Positions 1-11,640 of a stretch of DNA of 64,000 nucleotides are shown one piece after another. Source of the stretch: Liolophura sinensis (lineage: Eukaryota > Mollusca > Polyplacophora > Chitonida > Chitonidae); the NCBI RefSeq assembly GCF_032854445.1, contig NC_088307.1:19714001-19778000 (forward strand), given 5' to 3'. A program made the position numbers and the translations under genes. How positions within the stretch are numbered: position 1 is the first letter of the stretch; every line of letters starts with the position of its first letter. The notes beneath the pieces are model-generated. The model did no database searches. It saw nothing but the letters and a program-made list of their open reading frames with translations, and was not told the DNA's origin.

Positions 1-763
1 TGAAAATAGTAACATGGTAACAAAACTGAAAATGTGCACTCATGAAAACATTAAAATGATGTCAGGTGAAAACAGTGAATGGAGACTAGTGAAAATAGTA
101 AAATGGTGACATTATTGAAAATGTGCACTCATGAAAACATTAAAATGATGTCAGGTGAAAACAATGAATGGTGGCCAGTGAAAATAGTAAAATGGTGACA
201 TTATTGAAAATGTGCACTCATGAAAACATTAAAATGATGTCAGGTGAAAACAATGAATGGTGACTAGTGAAAATAGTAAAATGGTGACATTATTGAAAAT
301 GTGCACTCATGAAAACATTAAAATGATGTCAAGTGAAAGCAGTGAATGGTGACTAGTGAAAATAGTAAAATGGTAACAAAACTGAAAATGTGCACTCATG
401 AAAACATTAAAATGATGTCAAGTGAAAGCGATGAATGGTGACTAGTGAAAATAGTAAAATGGTGACATTATTGAAAATGTGCACTCATGAAAACATTAAA
501 ATGATGTCAAGTGAAAGCATTGAATGGTGGCCAGTGAAAATAGTAAAATGGTGACATTATTGAAAATGTGCACTCATGAAAACATTAAAATGATGTCAAG
601 TGAAAGCAGTGAATGGTGATTAGTGAAAATAGTAAAATGGTAACAAAACTGAAAATGTCCACTCATAAAAACATTAAAATGGTGTCAAGTGAAAGCAATG
701 AATGGTGACTAGTGAAAATAGTAAAATGGTGACATTATTGAAAATGTTGACTTATGAAATAAT
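1..763. repeat. 89-bp tandem array, cut by window edge
   Basis: About 8.5 copies of an A-rich unit spaced 89 bp apart (the GTGAAAATAG word starts at 89, 178, 267 and 356). Copies differ at a few sites, such as GTGACATTATTG versus GTAACAAAACTG. The array begins before the window. It probably lies in an intron of the CaV2 gene, since CaV2 exons follow on the same strand. Confidence 0.9.
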
Positions 764-1340
764 TAAAACTGTATCTGGTGAAAATAATCAATAATGACAA
801 GTGAAAATATTAAGATGATGAATGCTATGGCAATGTTGAAAAATACTGGTGAATATGTTAAAATAGTAACCGTAGTGAAAATGATGAGAGCAATGAAGTT
901 AATGTAAATGCATGTTAAAACAGTAACCATTGTGAAAATGACAAGAGCAGTGAAATTAATAAATGGTGACCATAGTGATGATGCTAAAATGCTGACGGTG
1001 GTATATATGACATGGCGAGTGTCGTAGAAATATACAGGGGTGACCAGTAAAAATGTATACAGTAGTGATCAGTAAAAAATAAGCGTAGTGAACATATGAA
1101 AGAATGGTTATAAAATCCACAGACCAGTATTGAAATGCTGACTAGTGAAGATAGTATAAGGTGGACTATTGAAAATATGAAAATGATGTTATATTGCAGA
1201 TAAAAAGAGCATGGTAATGAAAATATGAAAATGATGTTATATTGCAGATAAAAAGAGCATGGTAGTGAAAATATGAAAACAAGGTTATTGTTAAAATTTG
1301 AGGAAATATTAAAATGATGACTGTAGAAGAACATAAAACT
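764..1340. repeat. degenerate extension of the 89-bp array with a 51-bp duplication
   Basis: The GTGAAAATR-type words continue at irregular spacing, so this looks like the decayed edge of the upstream array. Near 1164-1270 a unit of about 51 bp containing ATGATGTTATATTGCAGAT occurs twice in tandem. Confidence 0.6.
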
Positions 1341-2184
1341 AATTAGTAGTTAAGTAGGATATGAAAAGTCTGAGAGCATTAGGATATAGAAAAATGATGA
1401 CTTCTGTCTTCAGGGTGGTAAATTTGTGGTATAAGTGATAATTATACCATTGTGGTTCAGGTTTGTTAATGTCGGTGGTGGTATGCTTCAGCTTATTATC
1501 AGGACGGTCTATAATAATTTTGGTTAGGCAACTCAGTTTTGTGTAGGTGTATGGTTTAGTAAATGGTATGACCTGTGACAGTTGATTTGCAGGTGTTGGG
1601 AGCTTTTGGTGTCGGCCGTTTTAACAAATAGTGGTGATTAACATGAGAGCAGCTAATTCGATATATAGTTTACATGAATATCGAACTATTTGTGGTTATT
1701 TTGCATGATATTTGACAGCAAAAAGTTCCTCCATTTTTCACCCCTCCATCCCCTCTCCACACCGAAACCCTTATCTACACCCCTGCCTTGGTCACACCCT
1801 CCACTAAACCCCTGTGGTCCATGTACCTAGGGCTAGGAATGTTAACCATACAGATTTCTCTCATGACAGTTTCATGAGGGACTGCCATGTTAGTTATAGC
1901 AGTGATTTTGTCTTAGGAATGTGTGTCAATCATGAACCTCAAAGTAATGGCACACAGGGAGGCATTTGTTCAAGAAAAAAGATGAGTTGGGTATTTTTTT
2001 TTTTTCTAAATTCTGTGAACATCTATGAGATGTGTCCAGCCAAAAGAGAAGTGTTCATCACTTTTCCATAAAACCCACATTTTTACATCACTTACCCAGC
2101 CCCTATGCCCCCACTACATTGTATGATGTTTTTTTTTTTTTTCTGTTTTTTTTTTTTCACTTTGCACCATTTTTCCAATAACAG
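1341..2184 (+). other. intronic sequence before the first visible CaV2 exon
   Basis: I see no coding exon or known repeat here. There are T-runs near 1985-2005 and 2128-2160. The last part (TTTTTCCAATAACAG) serves as polypyrimidine tract and acceptor for the exon at 2185. Confidence 0.5.
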
Positions 2185-2310
2185 AGCCTCGAGCTGATGG
2201 ACTCACGGCGAATGTCCGTGGACAGCAAAGCCAGTGTAGATAACATGCTCCTCAGTCTAGCAGCCAATCAAATTACGGCTTCTATGAGCAAACTTAACGC
2301 GGATGATGAG
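2185..2310 (+). CDS. CACNA1 (CaV2): CaV2 exon a (42 codons)
   Basis: Acceptor AATAACAG ends at 2184 and donor GTACAC starts at 2311; the exon is exactly 42 codons. Only one frame is open: it begins SLELMDSRRMSVDSKASV and ends KLNADDE. RRMS resembles a basophilic kinase site, which is an inference. Phase 0 at both ends. Confidence 0.75.
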
Positions 2311-5300
2311 GTACACGTTACTGCCGTGACAGTGGTGATTTTGCTTGGGCTGTAGTTTGGACTTAATTGTGCCAGCCTGTCAACTGTTGTCAGCCTGTCA
2401 ACTGTTGTCATGTCCTGTGCTTTTGTGTAACCCTATAGAAACTCATCCATCTGTCTCTTTGCTGAATGAAAAGAAAAAGTGCAGTGAATTATCTGATGTG
2501 TTCTTTGCGAGTGCAGTCATGCGAGTGCGAGTTTCACCTGTCCTTAGTGCAGTGAATTATTGATGTATATATTAACTTCATAGTGCAGTGAATTAAAAAT
2601 GTTGTAGTGCAGTGAATTAAATATCATTGGACTGAAATGAATGTTGTCTCCCCTGCTAGAATATTCGTAATTGGCTCTATAACCCTTCTGTGTAATGAAA
2701 TAAAATTTTAACTAAGCATTCCTGCCATGATCATAGAGGATAATTATCAAACATAGATTTAAGCTCGGCTCCCATCCGGTGGAACTTTATAGACAAAATC
2801 TGAGCAGAAGAATAGAAATCATACATCAACTATTGACTTAGCTGTCAAATATTACATTTTCACAGTCGGAAGCATTGAATTCGTTTGGCTACACAGAATC
2901 TTCGAATATGGATGGAAGGAATTAAATTTCTGACCATTACAGTTTCTTAGTATTTTTCTTCAAATACTGTGCAAATACCTTTACCAGATCAAATTCAGGA
3001 CCAGCGAAGACTTGAAATCTAAAGAAACACATAACACATAACTTAACTATATGAGATATTATCTCACTAGAATTCATGAGCCTTATATTATTTGGCTTTG
3101 TGAGTCTCTGACACAGTCAGTGCAGTGCTGTAAACCCAAATCATGCACATCTGTTTTTGTGTCACTTTCTGTTACTTTCAGTAATGTAGCATTGGTTTGG
3201 CTATCTCCTGAAAGGGCATTTCATGTTTACAATTTGGATCTATGAATTCCCCCTTAGTATTCACCTTTTATCCTCCACATCTGTGCAGAACCCTCATTCC
3301 GAAGTCTAGCCCAGTTTGTGATTGGATTGTTTGTCTTTCTGTAATTCTTTATGCAGTGTGCTGCTGCTGCTACTAAGGTGTAAAATGAGATTGCTTGGGA
3401 AAAAAAAAGACATAAAAGTTTACTTCAAGATAATTTAAAAGTCAAATTGGTCAATAATTTCTTTTCTTGCATCTTATTGTGCTAAAATAAGTTTAAAAAC
3501 ATACCATATTTTACAATATTGTCTGAAGGAAGGTGATTCTACCATGGAGTGGACTTCCTGAGTTCACATGTACAAAGAGCAGAGGATTGTATTAAGTACC
3601 TCGTCAATATCAGCATTGTGTTCATTTTTGCTTTTTTGTTTTTCTCTGCAGTCTCTGGACAGACAGGACTTTTCACACGGTTTGAGGCCAGAACATGCCA
3701 CAATGTCCTCAACCCACAGCCCAGAGTTGGAGACAGGGATGGGAATGGTTTCCATTTTGCCCTCGGTATCGAGAAGTCCTTCACAGGTCCGGGCTTCCCC
3801 TCACTCTCCACGATCCCCACCCCACAGCCCTGTGTCTTCGCGAAATGTCTCACCCTTCCCAGCCCCCAGATCGCCCTCCCCAAGGAGGGACGTGGGCTTC
3901 TCGTCGGCTGTGGCCAATATTGTGGAGCAGGCACACAGTATTGCTGATCAAGAACGAAGGAAACATAAAGGTTTGTTTTTCCCAGTATTTCGAATCATGC
4001 CCATCAATGACAATTTTGGTGTGTAATTATTTGCAAAAATTGTTACAGAAACTTTTCCCCAATGGAATTCAATTACAAATACCAACATACTACATGTATA
4101 AGCATCTTTCTGATATGATGAGAAGAGCTCGTGGCCAAGCGATGAAGATATTTCTAACGAGGTACTGTTTGAACCCCACCATCCACCAATCTTCAGGGCC
4201 TCACTTAGAAGAAAGTAGTTCATCATACTCATGAACGTTAAAGTTTGATAAATGTGTAATATATAACACTACAGCCTGGAGAGTGAAACCAGAGCAGCGA
4301 TGACCGTGTGATAGTTGGCAAATAGCGACCATTGAAATCCAGATTATCTTGGCTACAGTTTTCTTGTGACTGTTCAGGTGAATGCTGAATGGTAGCAGCC
4401 CATACACAGTTGTAACAGTGTATATCACATCTGAATCTCATGTGGAAATGTTTATCAGTTGTTTACCAGAGGTACGGTGGTTTTCTTCAGCCATAAAACT
4501 GATTGATGCCTTGTGAAAAACTTCTTGATTACCCTAATTCCTTAATTTTTTTGCATTAAAAAAGCAACTTTCAGTCAAATTTATGCACATTTACATTTAG
4601 ATTTTGGAGACAAAACTACATTGGTTGGATTGGCTGCACAAAAAATGTACTTTTATCAGTCTGCACGGTCGCTGTGAGTTCAGGTCCAGCTCATGCTGGT
4701 TTCCTCTCCGGCCGTAAGTGAGAAGGTCTGACAGCAACCTTCAGATGGTTGTGGGTTTCCCACGGGCTTTGCCTAGTTTCCTCCCACCATAATGCTGGCC
4801 GCTGTCGTATAAGTGAAATATTCTTGAGTACGGCGTAAAACACCAATCAAATAATAAATAAATCTGCACAGAATAATTCTTTCAGAAATAAATAAATCAT
4901 GATGTACAAAATGATCTGATGTTACAGCAGCAAGACCAGGAGAGGATGTACTGAGTGTGCCCTCTTCACCTCAGCTGCGAGGTCGTTCCAAAACTCGGGG
5001 ACGGCCACCTCTGCAATCTCAACCGCCTATCATAAGTTCCCCTAGCCCCTCCCCCTACAGGAACCCACGGGATGCTCCATTGTACAGGTCTACATCACTG
5101 GAAACTCGATCACGAAGTCCGTCACCAAATCCTCCTACTCCAACGTCTCAGCAAGAGTACTACGGTTCTGCCAACTTGACGGACCGCTCCCGCAGCCCAA
5201 GCCCAATCCAGTCACCACCTCGTAAAGGTGGTCGTAGATTGCCGCAGGTGCCTCCCCCTGCCATGAAGCCGGCCAGTTTAAACCTGCATCCGCGTCAAAG

Positions 5301-5847
5301 CAGAGAGAACATGCCACGTGTAATGCCTTCCCCAAGTGTTCCACAGGCCCCGCGAAGCCCTGGCAACATCAACTTTCCCAAGCTGAATGCCTCACCTACT
5401 CATATGCCCAGACTGAACATCCCCCCGGTGGAGTCTTCCCCTGTCCCAGGCCGAATGGGCAAACCAGAACCCTATAGCCCCACCGAAAAGAATAATTTAA
5501 ACAAAATCAGTCCTGAGAAGTCCCCGTCAAAGCATCGAGACAGGGAACACAAACGGGACCGAGACCGAACGCGAGACAGGTCTCGTACCAGGGCTGAACA
5601 TAGCCCTCGAAGCAGGTCTTCAGACAGTAGGCAAAACGACAGAAGTCGATTAATTTCTAGTCAGTTTAGTGACTCTGTAGAAGGACCAGAGCTAAGCCGG
5701 GGAGTTGGCTTGGCGCCTAGGACATCTCCCACAGTGCCCAACGGGTACAAACCCAAGGGACATAAACCTGAAAAATTAGAAATGAGAACTGATAGCACTG
5801 CTCCACTTCATCATAGTGACTCTGAGGATGATGATGATTGGTGTTAA
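2185..5847 (+). CDS. CACNA1 (CaV2): CaV2-type voltage-gated calcium channel alpha-1 subunit, C-terminal part (3 exons)
   Basis: Exons 2185-2310, 3652-3970 and 4928-5847 join in frame (phases 0 and 1) to give the last 454 residues of a longer protein. The visible part is the disordered cytoplasmic tail, rich in Ser, Pro and Arg. No membrane segment is in the window. Identification rests on two short motifs at the places expected in CaV2 tails: RRLPQVP (5233-5253), which fits the RxLPxxP ligand of RIM-binding-protein SH3 domains, and the last four residues DDWC (5833-5844), the CaV2-type PDZ ligand known to bind RIM and Mint1. Both link presynaptic channels to release sites. CaV1 and CaV3 tails do not end this way. 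The pore-forming exons must lie before position 1. Which CaV2 paralogue this matches cannot be told, since most invertebrates have one. Confidence 0.85.
2311..3651 (+). other. CaV2 intron with small local duplications
   Basis: The intron between exons a and b. It holds a 17-bp direct duplication (CTGTCAACTGTTGTCAG type) near 2377-2410 and four spaced copies of GTGCAGTGAATTA between about 2479 and 2620. No SINE or coding exon was seen. The acceptor TTTTTCTCTGCAG at its end is strong. Confidence 0.6.
3652..3970 (+). CDS. CACNA1 (CaV2): CaV2 exon b (Ser/Pro-rich tail segment)
   Basis: The exon follows TTTCTCTGCAG. It reads SLDRQDFSHGLRPEHATMSS and ends AHSIADQERRKHK, 106 codons plus one base. 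It is dense in SP dipeptides (candidate proline-directed phosphorylation sites). Its donor is GTTTGT, a weak match to GTRAGT. The leftover G joins CA of the next exon to make Ala. Read-through would reach a stop at 4024. Confidence 0.8.
4528..4885 (+). mobile_element. MITE-like family C copy interrupted by a SINE
   Basis: The left part (4528-4666) contains ATTACCCTAATTCC, then an AGCAACTTTCAG word and GGAGACAAAACTACATTGG. The same order recurs near 38500, 40416 and 44158. After the nested SINE (4667-4862) it resumes with CTGCACAGAATAATTC. It lies in the last visible CaV2 intron. Confidence 0.6.
4667..4862 (+). mobile_element. SINE family A, 5'-truncated, with 7-bp target duplication
   Basis: It begins in the tRNA B-box region, runs through the shared body (TCCTCTCCGGCCGTAAG, CCACCATAATGCTGGCCG, TATTCTTGAGTACGGCG) and ends in an AAATA-type tail. 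TCTGCAC flanks both sides (4660-4666 and 4863-4869). It sits about 65 bp upstream of the last CaV2 exon. Confidence 0.85.
4928..5847 (+). CDS. CACNA1 (CaV2): CaV2 last coding exon with RIM-BP and PDZ ligands
   Basis: Acceptor GATGTTACAG ends at 4927. The frame, after the split Ala codon, reads ARPGEDVLSVPSSPQLRGRS and runs 305 codons to TAA at 5845. Order: an Arg/Ser/Pro-rich stretch with repeated SRSPSP words, RRLPQVPPP (5233-5259), a Pro-rich middle, a basic RD/RS block (about 5530-5660, KHRDREHKRDRDRTRDRSR), then an acidic end SDSEDDDDWC. The RS/RD block resembles splicing-factor tails, but the context and the terminal WC favour a channel tail. Confidence 0.88.
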
Positions 5848-8800
5848 GATGTCGATCGTGGTTTTCTTGTTTTTGATGGTTATGTACAGCGTTCCTTTGG
5901 GGGAATGATAGGTGTTCGGTCCAAATCAAAATGCAGATGTCATCAGAAAAAACCTTGCAAGGTTTGTGAAGAGTCTGTTGATAATTAGACAAGTCTTCGG
6001 TGTTCTGTTGGATTTTGGTAAGGAACAGCCAAAGCATGTATAAAAGACCCTTTGGCTGAGGATGGTTATTGGTCAGATGATATCGAAGGTGCAGAGACGT
6101 AGTCTCTAAGGTGCTAAGTGTATGGACTCATGTTCTGATGCTGGGGTGGAGAAGATCAGCTCACTCATGCTGAGCTTGGAATCGACTCAAAGGATTGCGA
6201 ATCAGAACCTGTGTGGTATATAGCCTGAAACCAAAGGTGAATGCCGTCTTGAAGAGAGAAGATCAAACTTAAAATTAACCATCAGGTAATCAGACTGTCG
6301 CGAGGGTGTTCCACCCTGCTAAGACAGACAACAATTGGGACCATCGGTGCAGACGTGTGCAAGTCATGATTGCCACGCCAAAAAGTCACCAAGGATTGTT
6401 TAGTGTTGAGTAAAACTTTAATGTTTCCTAATTGGAAAGCAAAGTTACGATCACCTAAACTGTGTAATGTAGCTACACAGAAAGCACAGCTTCCTTCTTC
6501 CTGTTTACTCTTGTGATAGGGGCTGGGAAGCCTGAAGCATGTGTTGGAAGAATGCTTTTGTCAGAAGATTGTGTTGGAAACCTACATCGGGACCACATGT
6601 GTTCAGCATCAAGCCCCATACAGACCGTTGTCAGTGAGAATATTTCTTGATTGACCCTTAGCTACTAGCTTTGCAGTCATTGACTCCCTAATCGGTTGGA
6701 CCTTTTGCAGTAGGACTTTTTGTGTATGTGGGACCAGAAATCTACGTTTGAAGACGCTAGTTTTTACTTGTGAAGAATCCTTCTGATTTTGCTAGGATGA
6801 CGTCATGGACTAGAGATATTGTAGATATTAGTATGACCATTCCATGCACAGGCGTTCAGTCTACATTTCTAGAAAGCGGTTCATATGTCGTGTTCCAAAA
6901 ACCACTTGTTTATAACTACTGATAGAAAGAAAATTGAGGAAATTATTCTCCCAGCCACAAACCTAACATGTTAAAAACCAATGTGTAAATGCTATATACA
7001 CTGGATGCCTCTTCTGCTTTGCAAAAATCATGTTTTTAGAATATACTGATTTGTAAAATAGCTGAAAATACTTTTTATGTTCGTTTCAGAGGCTTTCAAT
7101 TTGCATGGATTTAATGCTTTGCACGTCTTTGAAAAAAATCTGCCACTTGGACTGTGATATTTTTCTCCGTTTTTTTTTTTTTCGTTCTTACTTCTGTTGA
7201 TATTGATAAATCCTTTCTTAATCTGTATTCTCTTCAACTGTGCATTCTGTGTAGAAATGGACATGGTGTGAGACCTCTTCGCCATGTATTTTGCCTATTT
7301 TGTGCCAAACGATTGCATAGCAAGTGTGAAACACTTTATGAATCCGCAGTCTCATTGTAAAGTGCTTGAATTCACTAAGTCGGGGGCCTATCTGTTGTCT
7401 ACACCATTACCATTGTTCTTCAGATAGTGTAGATAAAGCTGTTGTGCTCTTTAACTATGAAGGGTGTAGTTTGGAATGGATCTAACCGAATGATGAATAT
7501 TTGGATATTGTTGATTATGAGTTGTGCAAAGATGTATATGTATGACCCTTTATAAAACTGGTTGTATTTAAGAAAAGGTGTGCCCAACTGCTTAGCAAAC
7601 TATTAAAAGCTGATAGGCTCCACCTTTTTTATGAAGGCACCTCTGTAGTGTACTGTTAAATATGAAAACCTTTATCCTTGAACCCTTTATCTTCTCTTTC
7701 TGATCTGAAGAATCAAAATGTCTAACAAGTGTAATATTGACTTTGTTAATTTTTGTTGTTCGTTGCAAATAGTCTCTGAAGGATTTTCTTCAGAATGAAG
7801 ATAAGGTTTGTGTATATAGTGTTATAACCACTTTCTTACCTCAGTGTTTCAGAGATCTCTAATGAGGGTAGATAACTGGTGTCAGTCGCGCTGGACGCAT
7901 GTCTGATGATGTTTTTTTTTATTTGCATTTGTTGTGATCCTTGTTTAAGTTTATTTCAACTACACACAAAGTATTATAGCCATTGTTGTATCTGTTGTTA
8001 TTGTTGTTCACAGTACTGATTTTTGTTGTGAATTGAGTTAAGAAATAATCTCTAACATTTTACTATTGGTCGAAGCATCATAACTTGAAATGTTTGAGCA
8101 CCGTATCCAATTTTCCAGCTGTTCTGTCTGATCGGTTCCTGGAAAGAGAATACGACCGAAAACGTGTTTTCTAATCACATCTATCGGTACGCATGCGTAT
8201 ATGTGTACATACATATACATCTCCGTGGTCGCTATTTGAGGCATTGTGAATGCAATCTATTGCGAAATCAGTTTTATCAACAGGAATTTCATAGGGTATC
8301 AGATTATAATAATAATGCACTGATGGTTGACGTAATGAATTGTCAGCGGGCTAATGTCATGGCGATCTTGACAGTTGTCTGTGTAACCCCGCTGAAGTGT
8401 CCGTTCTACCACCTGTCAGCCTCCACCATTGTCACACTGTCTCTACTGTTGGTTTGTCGATCGCTTTCGGCGGATGCCTGAAAGTGAGACACGCAGTGAT
8501 GAGTCGTCCTCTACCAGATATTCGCAGGGGACACGAACGAACACCCATGTATAGTCTATAGCAGACAATAAACGATGAATCCCGAAAAGTAATCGTGGAG
8601 ACCTTACGGTATCGTTTTGACAGGAGTTGTAGCATTTACAAGGAGTCATTTTTGCCTGAACATTTTCTTTGAGGCTTACAATTATTACGTACGGACTTGA
8701 AGTAAAAATGGGATTAATATATCACGTGAGATTTGCTGCTCACGTAACGTAACGGGAGCTATCGTTAATGTATTCTGAAGGATGGATAGTTAATGCATCC

Positions 8801-8930
8801 TGTCGGAGTCACTGTTAATTTATCCTATGCAATTTGTTCCATTGGACTGTCATGCATATTGTGAGTGAAGTTTTTCAGTACGGTTGAGCGACGTTGGACC
8901 CTGTGTAAATATAACTAAAATAAATATTTA
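5848..8930 (+). other. probable CaV2 3' UTR, repeat-free
   Basis: About 3.1 kb with no SINE, minisatellite or persuasive ORF. This contrasts with all other long non-coding stretches here and fits a long neuronal-type 3' UTR. It holds short T-runs and AT-rich words such as TATTTA. Its extent is an inference from the candidate poly(A) signal at 8919. Confidence 0.5.
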
Positions 8931-8958
8931 TTGAATCGGGCGCGTGCGTGTCTAAGTG
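8919..8958 (+). terminator. candidate poly(A) signal of the CaV2 gene
   Basis: AATAAA at 8919-8924 is followed 15-35 bases later by the GT-rich stretch GCGTGCGTGTCTAAGTGT, the usual layout of a cleavage and polyadenylation site. Other AATAAA or ATTAAA words exist (an ATTAAA near 7602), so shorter forms are possible. Confidence 0.4.
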
Positions 8959-10230
8959 TACATAGTCAAGATAAAAAAAAATATATTTATGGTGTGTTAC
9001 GGCGTCAAATATTCCCAACGCTCATTCCATCGCTTTTGACTAAAGCAAAGCGAACCCGACAAATGCTATATCGTTGGACGTTTATCATACTTGTTTTTGT
9101 ATTTTGTTGTTTTTTTTTTACTCACGAGATGCACATTGTGTTTTTTCGTGCAGTGTTACATCAACCTCACCGCCTTGTTACTTTACTCACGTGACTTGTG
9201 TGCTAAGTTCCATCTGTAGACGTATGTATCCGTTGTCAGTCACCTCTGATATTTCCCGTATGGTGCAAGATTAGTGAGCAAGCAAGCGCGAAATTAGCGG
9301 GAGGATTACATAACCAGAAAGGCATCGACAGTAAGGAAAAGAAAACGATGAAATGCCTCTTAGATCCACAACGCTCTACTTGACCTCCCCTCCCCTCTTC
9401 CAAACCACCTCTCAAACCCAGGCAAACGAGATGACATGTGCTTAGGGCATTCGACATTGTTTCTCGCTTTTCGTATACAAAGCCTTCTAGACAGAAGAAA
9501 GGCATAGATTTTTGAAGATACTTCCAGACTATCAATCTGGTTTTGCTCAAACCATTCTCTGTGTTACATGTACTATTCATTCAAGCACAGCCCTTCTGTG
9601 AAGTGCCGTGCAACGCGCAGGTTTACAAAACACAGCCTCACATCCGTATATTAGTCATTTTAACTCAATCTGCTTTTTGGGGCGTGTAAATGTGTTATTA
9701 TTCAATCATCGACCACCCAAAGAAAGAGGCATTTTACTTTCTACACCCATTTTCCAATTTTATCCCTTTAAGTAGGTAAAGAAAAATTATTCTGCAAATA
9801 GTTCCAACTTCCAAAGTTTTTCTCTCTACATATGATATTCCCTTAGCTTATTGTATGCACACTTACCAGTTCCACGGTCTCGCACGGAACACACAAACTT
9901 CTTTGTTGTTCTTGATATAACTCGACATATCTATGTTTGAATGGTGTACAATTTGAATGAAGTTACACAAAAATGAAAATGTTTCACTCCTGGGCAAATA
10001 TCTATAGTGCAGATCCTGGGCACAATATTACTATTATAACAATTCTTATTATTATGATTATTATTATTATTATCTCTGTCATTCTATGTTCAGGGCCTGA
10101 TCACGTGTTAACAATCTCTCCAAGGTGATCGCGTATCACTTGGGTTTATTTTTGGCTTTAATAAAAAGTGATATTACGAATTCCATATGTTTTCATTGTG
10201 TTCGGTCTTTATAAACGCACGAAGCAGTTT
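8959..10230. other. intergenic, no feature seen
   Basis: It contains a TTATTATTATTATTATT microsatellite near 10045-10072 and otherwise unique-looking sequence. Short ORFs on both strands (up to 114 codons on the minus strand, 9236-9580) show no recognisable family and no splice context. Confidence 0.4.
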
Positions 10231-10400
10231 GTATTGTTTTCTCTCAGTATTAAATAACATGTTAACTCGATAACTGCGGTCAGTATTCCTTATCTATAGA
10301 GGCTTATCGTGGAGCTATGACACGGTGATCACAGTTCGCGCTCTTCGTTATGCTAACGGTGGACACAATCGGTACTGAGTACTGTGAACTGTAATAGGTG
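10231..10400. mobile_element. degenerate foldback-element relative
   Basis: ATTGTTTTCTCTCAG and AACATGTTAACTCGA at the left, then GTGATCACAGTTCGCGCTC and GGTACTGAGTACTGTGAAC, match in order the left arm and centre of the long inverted repeat at 54773-55133. The intervening part and right arm are lost. Confidence 0.6.
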
Positions 10401-10460
10401 TGCCTAGAACATATACCTGCGCCTTTCCAGCATCATCTGACAAATACAAAATGAAACTGA

Positions 10461-10585
10461 GGATGGTTCTGGGTTTCCCCCGGGCCCTGCCCGGTTTCCT
10501 CCTACCATAATGCCGGCTGTCGTCGTATGAGTGAAATATTCTTGAGTACGGCGTGAAACACAAATCAAGTAAATGAATAAAAATC
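10461..10585 (+). mobile_element. SINE family A fragment (3' half)
   Basis: It starts at GGATGGTTCTGGGTTTCCC and keeps the 3' body (ATAATGCCGGCTG, ATATTCTTGAGTACGGCG) and an A-rich tail. The tRNA head is missing. Confidence 0.8.
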
Positions 10586-11460
10586 AAAGAGAAGATAGCT
10601 GGGAAAGTCTTCCAGCAACCTACTCCTTTTGTACCTTCTCCCCTCAAACCACAACCCCCCTAAAAAAAATGAATAAATATTTCACGTTTATTACGGTTGT
10701 CAGTTTTCCGAGTGGAAGAAAAAAAAGCAGAATCCGAAGTAAACAAATCCCCTAACCTTAAGTGTATTTTCCGAGGAAGAGTAACCCTGTTGGTTATGGA
10801 CTAGCCTTCTGAACAAAGGCACTCTAAACCACTTGGTCAATACATGAAGTATGACAACTGTGCAGTCTAATAAAGAATAATGTCTTTGACTTGTGACTTT
10901 TTCATATTTTTAGATATCCTTGTTTTCATGTTGTACGCATTCTACAGCGATGTCATTCGCATTCAATAGGCTACCTTCTGCTCTGGTGGTATAGAGAACA
11001 AAAGTGAACGCCTAAGCGAACTGGTTCTGAAGAAGCAGACGCAATGCGAAAAAGGTTGTGGACGAACAGACAGACGGATAAGCAAACGGACGGACAATAC
11101 CATATTAAAACACAAACTGCAATACGAAACTATCAAATGCACCAGAGTGTAAGTGTGTCATTAGTTTTTCAGGCAGTGCCATTCGATACCATGAATGGTG
11201 AAGAAGAGAAAAGTTACAGACTGCACAGAACACAGATTCTTGCTTCTTTATGGAGTTTCTACCATCCAAAAAATTATTGTATCTACAATATTAGCCACAT
11301 AATTAGCTAGACAGATTGATCGATGGACGGGTGCATGAACAAGTGCATAGACAGGCGCAAATTCACAATATGCCCGACGTCCTGCAAGTAGTCGGTGTAG
11401 TTTTGCACGAGGGCCCAGGCTACTAATATTGTCATCTTTTTGCAAGAATTGTTACTGTCA
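10586..11460. other. intergenic, no feature seen
   Basis: No exon, RNA gene or known repeat could be supported. Short open frames have no recognisable motif. Confidence 0.35.
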
Positions 11461-11474
11461 AATTCTTGTGAAGG

Positions 11475-11640
11475 TTGCTACATGTGGGGTCTACACTGGA
11501 GGAACTATTTAACAAATACAAAGCCTTTCTTAAAGAAAGACAGATAAAGATATCATATCAAGATACCTTACGATCACAATTTTATTGGATTCCTAAGAGA
11601 CACAAATCCCCATTCAAAGCTCAATCTATTGCTCAAGAAG
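11475..11640 (+). pseudogene. possible reverse transcriptase relic
   Basis: A 73-codon open frame contains LRSQFYWIPKRHKSPFKA. That resembles the FYW(I/L)PKLHK-P-KAR block I recall from retroelement reverse transcriptases, including Penelope-like and related elements. The similarity ends right after, where arginine and the following block would be expected. No catalytic FADD or YADD motif is in view. If real, this is a short dead fragment; the element type cannot be assigned. Confidence 0.35.

Noticed and set aside
984-1334. 116-codon minus-strand ORF with repeated hydrophobic words
   Set aside because: It is the complement of the degenerate A-rich satellite and its 51-bp duplication.
8164-8481. 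105-codon plus-strand ORF
   Set aside because: Lies in the probable CaV2 3' UTR, with no homology recognised and atypical composition.
9236-9580. 114-codon minus-strand ORF
   Set aside because: No recognisable motif, no splice or promoter context; length is expected by chance.
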